A DNA stretch of 6,743 nt from a bacterium. GTDB taxonomy: Bacteria > Patescibacteria > Microgenomatia > Levybacterales > UBA12049. The first letter of the stretch is position 1, and every line of letters starts with the position of its first letter. The stretch is taken from contig JAKAEH010000048.1 in NCBI GenBank assembly GCA_021825955.1, forward strand, positions 1 to 6,743. The letters are read 5' to 3'. The position numbers and the translations under genes are program-made. Below the pieces are notes generated by a model, which ran no database searches, was not told where the DNA came from, and saw nothing but the letters and a program-made list of their open reading frames with translations. This document shows positions 1 through 5,261 of this stretch, in pieces.

Positions 1-168
1 GACGACAAAAATGGTTTGGTTTTTGAAAGAATTTCGGATAATGGTTTCGAAAAAACGGCATTTTTTTACCTAGAAGGGAAAATTTTTTCTCTTTCAATTT
101 CAGGCAGCGATCAAAAAACAGGAGAACTGTTATATATGAAGATTATCTCAAGCCTTAAGTTTTTATGA
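1..168 (+). CDS. C-terminal fragment of a hypothetical secreted or lipoprotein-like protein (5' end outside window)
   Basis: Frame 1 is open from the first base to a TGA at 166-168, giving 55 residues with no start in the window. The fragment has a beta-rich pattern: a hydrophobic strand FFYLEGKIFSLSISGS, then a short helix-like end IISSLKFL. From memory, many small secreted proteins or lipoproteins of Patescibacteria end this way (a strand with GKI or GKV, then an 'ILSTFKF'-type end), but no specific family can be named. The stop lies inside the end of the convergent gene on the minus strand (6-bp overlap). There is thus no room for an independent intergenic terminator. The signal peptide or lipobox that would settle its location lies outside the window. 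Coding status is fairly likely because the frame is open, amino-acid composition is normal and it stops exactly at the neighbour's end. Function is unknown. Confidence 0.68.
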   Translation, partial: DDKNGLVFERISDNGFEKTAFFYLEGKIFSLSISGSDQKTGELLYMKIISSLKFL

Positions 169-1212
169 AGCGGCTAAACCCTTTTTAATTTGTTTTCGAA
201 TGTAAATTTTAAGCACGAATCTAACTACCAGAATAATGGCTATCAGAGAAATGATGATTGCAATTATCGCTTTATAGGGGATTACCCAAAAAGAAATTGT
301 CGAATCAAGTGAAACATCTCTTTTACCGTTGTCAAAAACAAGGATTAGGTTAGCCGTATATTTGCCAATTCTAAAGCTAGTTAGTTTATCCCAGTTAATG
401 GTGAGTTTCTCAATCGGTTTGCCATTTTTATCAATCTTTACTTGTCCGTCTTCTGTAACGGGTTCTTTTACTAAGAATCCGTTGCTCCAAGAAACTTCAA
501 AACTTTTTTTCGTATTCGGGATTATGTTAGCTGAATTGTAATTTACGTCCAAAATTGCTAAATTTTTATTTCCGCCGTCACTGATAAATATATTCCCATG
601 GGGCTTTATGTGAATATTTCCAACGTTTTCCACTTTAACTGTAAAGTCAACCGGAAGATATTCGTAAACGTTGGATTTTGTTGTAAACTCGAGTATTTTT
701 GCTTCGGCTTTGGCTCCCTCCCGTTTAACATTAAGAAGGATAGGTACACCAGCAGCTCCTGATATCTTGGTGCCTGTTTTAGCCAGGGGACTTGCGTCAT
801 CCTGTTTAAACGTAACGGCATAGTAGTATCCGTAGGCAGCGTCTTTGGGAATGTCAATGGTAAAGGGAATATCCGTCCATTCCAGAGGTTTTGCCACAAA
901 GCTTAAGTCCTTAAACTTGATCCAGGACAATGAGTTGTCACTATTATCCTGTTTTAGCGTTAGGTCTCCGTTTACATCTGCGGTTAGTCTTTTTACTTCA
1001 ATTCTGATGGGAAGAGGGGAATTGGTATTGTTTCTGACCCTTATCTTATCCGAAACGCTACTCTCGGGATTGGCAGACAGATCAAAGAATACAGGAGAAA
1101 CTGTCACATCGTAATTGGAAGGATTGTTTTGGGCGAAGACCTTATTCAAATTAAAGATTAGTAATATAGAAACGAGAAGTATAATTGAAAAAGATAAAAT
1201 TTTCAGCTTCAT
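163..1212 (-). CDS. Secreted, C-terminally anchored WxL-interacting-protein-like (DUF916/DUF3324-type) surface protein, copy 2
   Basis: The 349-residue protein has a Sec signal peptide (hydrophobic core about residues 5-22, likely cut after VFA at 27). Next comes an Ig-like beta domain of about residues 30-165 (NYDVTVSPVFFDLSANP..., RNNTNSPLPIRIEV, DIPKDAAYGYYYAVTF). A second beta domain spans about 170-310 (VENVGNIHIKPHGNIFI). A TM helix (about 315-333) and a basic tail with RKQIKK follow. This order and length match WxL-interacting proteins of Firmicutes (DUF916, DUF3324, TM, basic tail), which bind peptidoglycan and display WxL proteins. The family call is by pattern only. It is the last gene of the minus-strand cluster. 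Its ATG overlaps the upstream TGA as ATGA, and it is the only gene here with a clear Shine-Dalgarno (AAGGAG, 7 nt before ATG). Residues 26-166 are identical, apart from the first, to the same part of its upstream paralogue, while the signal peptide and second half differ. It could instead be a generic Ig-like surface anchor. Confidence 0.9.
   Translation of the reverse strand: MKLKILSFSIILLVSILLIFNLNKVFAQNNPSNYDVTVSPVFFDLSANPESSVSDKIRVRNNTNSPLPIRIEVKRLTADVNGDLTLKQDNSDNSLSWIKFKDLSFVAKPLEWTDIPFTIDIPKDAAYGYYYAVTFKQDDASPLAKTGTKISGAAGVPILLNVKREGAKAEAKILEFTTKSNVYEYLPVDFTVKVENVGNIHIKPHGNIFISDGGNKNLAILDVNYNSANIIPNTKKSFEVSWSNGFLVKEPVTEDGQVKIDKNGKPIEKLTINWDKLTSFRIGKYTANLILVFDNGKRDVSLDSTISFWVIPYKAIIAIIISLIAIILVVRFVLKIYIRKQIKKGLAAS
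716..1136 (-). repeat. 421-bp near-identical duplicated coding block, copy in the 349-aa gene
   Basis: This block matches 1789-2209 at a constant offset of 1073. Base-by-base reading finds only two differences (1080 G against 2153 A; 1087 G against 2160 A), and positions 716-1079 are identical. Both differences are synonymous (CTG/TTG Leu and TTC/TTT Phe on the coding strand). The block covers the end of the signal peptide and the whole first beta domain. Similarity drops sharply at both edges. Confidence 0.97.
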
Positions 1213-2288
1213 TTTGTCTCTCCTTGTGGATTGGTTTTTTTCCCAAAACCGAATATTCTTAAAACCCTTTTTATTATGTTTTTGAACGTACTAAAGAATC
1301 CTATGCCTGCAAAGAGTATAAATAATATTATTCCTATTACTACTTTCCAGGGAAACACAAAAAACGAGACCTGAGACTGAAAAGGAATGTCTTTATTGTC
1401 AGTTGAGATTACAACTAGTGCTGTAGCGGTATACCTGCCGATTCTTAGATCCAGAATTTTGTCAAACCTTATTTTAAGTTCTGTTTTTGGCTTGCCGTTT
1501 TTGTCCAGAACCACCTGTCCTTCTTCAACCTTCGGTTCGGAAGTTATAAATGAATCGTTCCAGCTGGATTCAAACGTTTTTTTCGTATCCGGTAAAATTG
1601 CTCCCTGTGTAGCATTTAAATCCAAAACCGCAACTTGTCTTCCAAGCCAATCTTTAATAAATATGTTTCCGTGAGGCCTTATGTGTACGTTTCCGGTATT
1701 TTCAAAAGTTGCCATTATTCTTACAGGAGGATATTCGTACCAGTCCGCATCTACTTTAAAATTTATAAACTTGCCTTCAAACTTGGCCCCCTCCCGTTTA
1801 ACATTAAGAAGGATAGGTACACCAGCAGCTCCTGATATCTTGGTGCCTGTTTTAGCCAGGGGACTTGCGTCATCCTGTTTAAACGTAACGGCATAGTAGT
1901 ATCCGTAGGCAGCGTCTTTGGGAATGTCAATGGTAAAGGGAATATCCGTCCATTCCAGAGGTTTTGCCACAAAGCTTAAGTCCTTAAACTTGATCCAGGA
2001 CAATGAGTTGTCACTATTATCCTGTTTTAGCGTTAGGTCTCCGTTTACATCTGCGGTTAGTCTTTTTACTTCAATTCTGATGGGAAGAGGGGAATTGGTA
2101 TTGTTTCTGACCCTTATCTTATCCGAAACGCTACTCTCGGGATTGGCAGACAAATCAAAAAATACAGGAGAAACTGTCACATCGTAATTGGAAGGATTGT
2201 TTTGGGCGAGAACATGCGAGAACGTTAAAAAAAGAGTCGCTAAAACTAATAAGAAGACGGGCAGCAGTATTTTTTTATTTCCATACAT
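1209..2288 (-). CDS. Secreted, C-terminally anchored WxL-interacting-protein-like (DUF916/DUF3324-type) surface protein, copy 1
   Basis: The 359-residue protein starts with MYGNKK and a signal peptide whose core is about residues 7-24, likely cut after VLA at 28. A first beta domain (about 31-166), a second (about 170-312, with FENTGNVHIRPHGNIFI), a TM helix (about 316-333) and a basic Lys/Arg-rich tail of about 25 residues follow. I chose ATG 2288 over an in-frame TTG at 2312. The ATG sits one base after the upstream stop (TAACATG) and gives a clean signal peptide. The TTG would add eight residues inside the upstream gene. The first domain is essentially identical to that of the next gene, while the second domain is only roughly half identical by eye. 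As a WxLIP-like protein it would sit in the membrane with its beta domains outside, binding wall or partner surface proteins. The 354-aa secreted protein encoded just upstream is the obvious partner candidate. Family assignment is by architecture and motif pattern, not by a profile search. Confidence 0.9.
   Translation of the reverse strand: MYGNKKILLPVFLLVLATLFLTFSHVLAQNNPSNYDVTVSPVFFDLSANPESSVSDKIRVRNNTNSPLPIRIEVKRLTADVNGDLTLKQDNSDNSLSWIKFKDLSFVAKPLEWTDIPFTIDIPKDAAYGYYYAVTFKQDDASPLAKTGTKISGAAGVPILLNVKREGAKFEGKFINFKVDADWYEYPPVRIMATFENTGNVHIRPHGNIFIKDWLGRQVAVLDLNATQGAILPDTKKTFESSWNDSFITSEPKVEEGQVVLDKNGKPKTELKIRFDKILDLRIGRYTATALVVISTDNKDIPFQSQVSFFVFPWKVVIGIILFILFAGIGFFSTFKNIIKRVLRIFGFGKKTNPQGETK
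1218..1225 (-). promoter_or_regulatory. Shine-Dalgarno site for the 349-aa gene
   Basis: On the minus strand this reads AAGGAGAG. The AAGGAG core ends 7 nt before the ATG at 1212. It lies inside the last codons of the upstream gene. It supports the 1212 start, and it stands out because no other start in the window has a recognisable anti-16S match. Confidence 0.75.
1789..2209 (-). repeat. 421-bp near-identical duplicated coding block, copy in the 359-aa gene
   Basis: This is the partner of 716-1136 (offset 1073, two synonymous differences). In this gene it spans about residues 27-167, from the signal peptidase site (AQNN) to the NVKREGAK segment that ends the first domain. Directly beyond it the two genes read KAEAKI against KFEGKF and diverge. 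Confidence 0.97.
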
Positions 2289-2289
2289 G

Positions 2290-3354
2290 TTAGAAAGAAC
2301 CGGCAGCAACAACAGTAAGAGTATCAGTATAGTCTGTGGCAGCTGCTTGAGTTGAAGATACTTTTGCTCTAACGTTTAAGACAACGGTTGTTCCTGACTG
2401 GGCACCTGTTTTGGATGATACTTCATGAAAAACTCCTCCGTCAAAGTGTCCTCCTGATGTTGAACCGTTCCCGGCGTATCCTGCATTTATCGTTGGAGTA
2501 TTTGTTCCCGCAACTGCATCTACAACCACTCCCGTATTTGAAGCTAGGTCCGTAACGGTTGGGAATGAGCCGTTACTTGGAATATCCGCACTTGCAAGGG
2601 TTGAATGCAATCCGCCGCCAGTTCCTCCAGTTGTTGACGTTCCCTGAATCCAGGAAACATATCCGTTCCTGGCGTTTGTTGAGACAGTTTGCGTAACGTT
2701 TCCGGATGTAACAGAGGACGTCGACAATGTTCCCAAGGCGATCGAAGTTCCGGAAAGAGAAAAGGTCATGGTTGCAGAAACAGAGGCTGTAACGGTAACT
2801 TGTTCTGCTCCCGAAGCAACAACACTGGTGGAGTAATTGAGGCTGTCTGTATATGGTGCTCCTCCTTGGGTTTTTAATTGTCCTGTTTGGTCATTTCCCG
2901 CTGTCCCAACCGTAGATGATGCTCCGGAAAAGTTAAAGCAATAAAAGGTTCCGGCGGTTAAAGCGGTTCCCGGAAAAACAACAGATAAACCAACTACCGA
3001 TGTTGCGGTTCCGATTCCCGGCCAGGCTGTTGCCGCACCTCCGCCGACCGGATCGGTTGGTAGGTTAGTAGTGGTTGTCGTCCAGTTAGAGGCCGTACCA
3101 CTTACTGTCCAGCCGGTAGGAAATACAATTACAACATTGGTTTGGGTGGTAAGGGTTGATTTAAGACAGGCAGTTCCTGAGATTGCCGCTCCGGTTGATA
3201 ATCGATTAAACCTTACAAAACCCTCTGTAACGGTGGCATTGGCTTTTGTCGGGTATAAAAGAGGATAAGCTACGCTTAAAAGGATAATTGACAATTGCAA
3301 CAGAATGCTTAAAACAGTTTGAGGATTTTTAATTTTGGCGATAAATAATCTCAT
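2290..3354 (-). CDS. Secreted beta-rich surface protein with a C-terminal WxL-like module (DYTDTLTVVAAGSF end)
   Basis: The 354-residue protein has a long signal peptide (basic start MRLFIAKIK, hydrophobic core about 14-34, likely cut after ANA at 40). The mature part is rich in Thr, Ser and Gly. An N-terminal region (about 41-185) has two cysteines, C63 in GTACLK and C139 in FYCFNF, which could form a disulfide. It also has WPGIGTAT and VVFPGT strands. A C-terminal region (about 188-354) has MTFSLSGTSIALGTLSTSSVTS, the motif STNARNGYVSWIQG, and the end DYTDTLTVVAAGSF. I recognise this as a recurring Patescibacteria surface-protein type with no assigned function. There is no TM anchor or LPXTG motif, so it is either released or held by a partner. 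Its stop is one base from the start of the WxLIP-like gene (TAACATG), suggesting coupled synthesis. The C-terminal module also ends the 363-aa protein upstream. The start is the first ATG, gives a good signal peptide, and lacks a Shine-Dalgarno. Confidence 0.9.
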   Translation of the reverse strand: MRLFIAKIKNPQTVLSILLQLSIILLSVAYPLLYPTKANATVTEGFVRFNRLSTGAAISGTACLKSTLTTQTNVVIVFPTGWTVSGTASNWTTTTTNLPTDPVGGGAATAWPGIGTATSVVGLSVVFPGTALTAGTFYCFNFSGASSTVGTAGNDQTGQLKTQGGAPYTDSLNYSTSVVASGAEQVTVTASVSATMTFSLSGTSIALGTLSTSSVTSGNVTQTVSTNARNGYVSWIQGTSTTGGTGGGLHSTLASADIPSNGSFPTVTDLASNTGVVVDAVAGTNTPTINAGYAGNGSTSGGHFDGGVFHEVSSKTGAQSGTTVVLNVRAKVSSTQAAATDYTDTLTVVAAGSF

Positions 3355-3432
3355 TAATCTTACTATAGTAACAATATATAACTGTTATTAGCAAATCATT
3401 TTTTATAATAGTTGTCAAGAGCCTTTTTAAAA
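3355..3432 (-). promoter_or_regulatory. 78-bp gap before the 354-aa gene: -35-like TTGACA and a 12-bp palindrome with a -10-like core
   Basis: This is the only gap of any size inside the minus-strand cluster. Reading the minus strand, a perfect TTGACA lies at 3418-3413, but no good -10 sits 16-18 nt downstream. Nearer the gene, the palindrome TTACTATAGTAA (3360-3371) contains TATAGT (5/6 match to TATAAT) at 3367-3362. That hexamer lies 7 nt before the ATG, a spacing that would suit a leaderless transcript, but no good -35 is paired with it. An internal promoter is therefore possible but not shown. Just after the upstream stop, a 6-bp AT-rich stem (CCTTTT/AAAAGG arms around 3422-3440) lacks a T-run and is not a convincing terminator. 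Confidence 0.35.
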
Positions 3433-4524
3433 TTAAAAGGACCCTGTTGCGATAACGGTTAAAATGTCAGTATAGTCTAGCGCCGAAGGAGTTGTATTTT
3501 GTGCTTTTGCTTTTATTTCAAAAGAAACCTGTCCGCCTGTTACAGGCGCAAGTGTTGAGTCGGCAAGAGTTCGTTTATTCGTATCGATTACCCCAACATT
3601 GTTAGACACACCATTATATGGAGAAATAAGTTCCATGGGTCCTCCGGATGTCTGCGTTACTAAAGTTCCTCTTGCTCCGTATCCTTCTAAAGCAGAACTT
3701 AAGTCGTTGGTGGTGCTTGAAATCGTATAGTCTCCTGCTGTCGTACTCTTCAAACCGTTATTTGTTCCGTATAAATAGATTATACCGCCTCCGGTTGCGT
3801 TTGTCGTAATAGTTGTTGTTATTTTATCTGCGGAAGTCATCACCGATCCAGGAGTTAAATTACCAATGTCAACGGAAAAAGGCGGAACGCTCTGGCTGGT
3901 TGTCTGAAGACTAAATGTAAGCGTGGGATTTACCGTTGCGCTTGAAGCAATTGCGCTGTATCTTCCTTTCTCGAAAGTTCCTCTGTTTGCCGCAACTCTG
4001 GCATAATAAGTTGTTCCTGGAAAAAGGCCGATTAAAGTAAGGCCACCTGCACCACCCCAGGCCGTATAAGTTTGCCAAACAGGTGAAGTTCCAAGCGTGT
4101 TATCCGCCTGCACGTAATAGACATCTGATGCAAATGTGGCGGAATTGGAAGAAATCTGGATTACAAAAGTAGTATCGGTTGGATTGCTTGCATTATTTAT
4201 AATAAGAGATAGTTTGTTATAGTAATTTGAGGGGTTTGTAAATGTTGGCGCGGCAGGAGTATTGGGTTCTAGTGTATAGGTGAGCCCAGGTCCCAATATA
4301 AAGGTGCTTGATGATAAGCTGGCAGATTCTATTTCTCCGGAAATTCCTTGAAACATAAAGTTGGTAGAACTGGAAGTAGCTATTCCACCTGCTCCAAAAC
4401 CGTAATCCAATAGTTGGTAATTACCGCTGGTTGGTCCAGCAAAAACACGCGAAACATTAATAAAAATTGATATACTAATTAATATTATAGTAATGATTGA
4501 TATGTTTAAAAGTTTATATTTCAT
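3433..4524 (-). CDS. Secreted fibronectin-III-like surface protein with a C-terminal WxL-like module
   Basis: I start this at ATG 4524, giving 363 residues (MKYKLLNIS...). It lies one base after the PIN-like gene's stop (TAATATG) and begins a clean signal peptide (core about 5-22, likely cut after VFA at 29). A TTG start at 4578 would add 18 residues that break the signal peptide and overlap the upstream gene. After cleavage comes a conserved-looking segment, GPTSGNYQL...YGFGAGG. A fibronectin-III-like domain follows at about 89-198 (PAAPTFTNPSNYYNKL, then GLFPGTTYYARVAANRG, the typical strand pair late in FN3). The C-terminal module spans about 200-363 (TLTFSLQT, DKITTTITTNATGGGIIYL, DYTDILTVIATGSF). 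The first and second parts resemble a frequent Microgenomates surface protein by memory. It has no membrane anchor. Function is probably adhesion or display at the surface, and the partner is not known. Its position directly behind the HTH/PIN-like pair suggests that the pair controls it. Confidence 0.9.
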   Translation of the reverse strand: MKYKLLNISIITIILISISIFINVSRVFAGPTSGNYQLLDYGFGAGGIATSSSTNFMFQGISGEIESASLSSSTFILGPGLTYTLEPNTPAAPTFTNPSNYYNKLSLIINNASNPTDTTFVIQISSNSATFASDVYYVQADNTLGTSPVWQTYTAWGGAGGLTLIGLFPGTTYYARVAANRGTFEKGRYSAIASSATVNPTLTFSLQTTSQSVPPFSVDIGNLTPGSVMTSADKITTTITTNATGGGIIYLYGTNNGLKSTTAGDYTISSTTNDLSSALEGYGARGTLVTQTSGGPMELISPYNGVSNNVGVIDTNKRTLADSTLAPVTGGQVSFEIKAKAQNTTPSALDYTDILTVIATGSF

Positions 4525-4525
4525 A

Positions 4526-4945
4526 TTAAATTGGTAAGTAAAATATATTTTGTCCAAATAAAGGATGCAAATAGTCAAAGGTAAACATTTGGTTGATTCC
4601 TCTTCTGTTTGCCAAAACCGCCCTTAAGCTTTGGGAAAAGGTGAGTTCGGTTGACTGGTAATTAATTAAAGTTTTAAGGGCAGCTTTTATGTCGTGTTCT
4701 TCCGGATAAATAATATTTATGTTTCCCAAAAAAATGGTCCTAAGAAAGTCTTTTGCCAAAGACGGACTGATGTCTTTATAAATACTGTTGTAAACATCAA
4801 TTAATGTAAAACTGTCAGTAAAAAGAAGATAATTTTCCTGGGCAAAATATCTAAAATAAGCAGCTGCCTGTTCGTATTTTGGATGCGCCCTGTCTATAAA
4901 GGCGTAAAATCCGCTTCTGGTAATATAAACTTTTTTACTTATCAT
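4526..4945 (-). CDS. PIN-domain-like protein with most catalytic acidic residues replaced (probable pseudo-enzyme)
   Basis: The 139 residues follow the PIN ribonuclease pattern along their whole length. The N-terminal strand VYITRSGFYAFIDR (6-19) corresponds to the usual V-V-D-T-S-A-F-Y-A-L-L-D-R. Then come a middle strand and helix FTDSFTLIDVYNSI (42-55), the strand and turn ELTFSQSLRAVLANRRGI (100-117) and the last strand MFTFD (120-124). Of the four usual acids, the first Asp is T9, the helix Glu falls at I49 (with D50 adjacent), the third Asp is Q105, and only the last, D124, is kept. A metal-dependent nuclease with this set should be inactive. The gene follows the HTH gene by one base (TAACATG), the order expected of an antitoxin-toxin pair, and is followed by a surface-protein gene after one base. 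A regulatory or scaffold role in place of a toxin role is my inference. Divergent active PIN proteins can be misaligned by eye, so the second acidic position is uncertain. Confidence 0.85.
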   Translation of the reverse strand: MISKKVYITRSGFYAFIDRAHPKYEQAAAYFRYFAQENYLLFTDSFTLIDVYNSIYKDISPSLAKDFLRTIFLGNINIIYPEEHDIKAALKTLINYQSTELTFSQSLRAVLANRRGINQMFTFDYLHPLFGQNIFYLPI

Positions 4946-4946
4946 G

Positions 4947-5225
4947 TTAGCTGGTTAAATTTAAACTTGCCCCTCTTCCTTTTAATCTAAAAATAGGATC
5001 CTCCAAATTAAAAACTTTTGCAGGAATTATTTTTTTAACGGTTTGTTTTCTAGAGGGGGTAGAGTAGAAGTCTTTATTGAAATCCAGAAGTTGGGATTCT
5101 TTAATTCTTACATTTCCGCCCGCTCTAACTGCTTTTAACTTACCATCCTTGATATAGCGCCTTATCGTTAATGGGTGAACTTTTAAAATGTATGCCGCTT
5201 GCCTGACATTTAGTAAATTTTCCAT
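4947..5225 (-). CDS. Small excisionase/MerR-type HTH DNA-binding protein (antitoxin-like)
   Basis: This 92-residue protein has a winged-HTH of the excisionase (HTH_17) type at about residues 4-49. LLNVRQAAYILKVHPLTIRRYI is the helix-turn-helix, KDGKLKAVRAGGNVRI is the wing, and KESQLLDF follows. A basic linker (KQTVKK) leads to the tail EDPIFRLKGRGAS (75-87). Tails of the type 'DPL..L.G.G.S' are common in antitoxins paired with PIN toxins, where they bind the toxin groove. Here such a tail, apparently shortened, precedes a degenerate PIN gene. It is probably the first gene of the minus-strand cluster. It starts about 11 nt from the predicted transcription start, without a Shine-Dalgarno. The promoter region carries direct and inverted repeats that this protein could bind, giving autoregulation and perhaps control of the divergent plus-strand gene. 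DNA binding is well supported; the target sites are inferred. Confidence 0.88.
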   Translation of the reverse strand: MENLLNVRQAAYILKVHPLTIRRYIKDGKLKAVRAGGNVRIKESQLLDFNKDFYSTPSRKQTVKKIIPAKVFNLEDPIFRLKGRGASLNLTS

Positions 5226-5261
5226 ATGTAATTATATACAATATTATGCAATAATATACAA
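5225..5261. repeat. Two 17-bp direct repeats with 20-bp period at the HTH promoter (candidate operator)
   Basis: TATGTAATTATATACAA (5225-5241) and TATGCAATAATATACAA (5245-5261) match at 15 of 17 positions, spaced 20 bp apart, close to two helical turns. They cover the -10 region through to the start codon of the HTH gene. Excisionase-type HTH proteins often bind repeated sites cooperatively, so autorepression is plausible. The AT-rich composition raises the chance of accidental similarity. Confidence 0.6.
5241..5257. promoter_or_regulatory. Inverted repeat overlapping the -10 of the HTH promoter
   Basis: ATATTAT (5241-5247), spacer GCA, ATAATAT (5251-5257): perfect 7-bp arms around a 3-bp centre, covering the -10 hexamer at 5243-5248. 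It is a possible second reading of the same operator region as the direct repeats. Confidence 0.45.

Noticed and set aside
845..1114. 89-codon plus-strand open frame, with a near-identical 89-codon twin at 1918-2187
   Set aside because: Both lie antisense to the first domain of the WxLIP-like genes. They look conserved only because the 421-bp block is duplicated. Their composition is not protein-like and they lack start signals.
163..2288. Duplicated genes as a composite mobile element
   Set aside because: There is no transposase, no terminal inverted repeat and no target-site duplication. The shared block is internal to the genes and follows domain limits.
2289..2312. Upstream TTG start for the 359-aa gene, adding eight residues
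   Set aside because: It would overlap the preceding gene by 23 nt and put LLPVLSN before the signal peptide. The ATG at 2288 gives a clean signal peptide and the same TAACATG junction as the HTH/PIN pair.
3422..3440. Hairpin after the fibronectin-like gene as a rho-independent terminator
   Set aside because: The stem is six mostly A-T pairs and no T-run follows on the minus strand, so it should not end transcription by itself.
4525..4578. Upstream TTG start for the fibronectin-like gene, adding 18 residues
   Set aside because: It lies inside the PIN-like gene and would place charged and aromatic residues before the signal peptide. The ATG at 4524 follows the stop by one base.
4526..5225. 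A functional type II toxin-antitoxin (VapBC-like) system
   Set aside because: The order and spacing fit, but the PIN-like protein lacks most catalytic acids, so an active toxin is not supported by the sequence.
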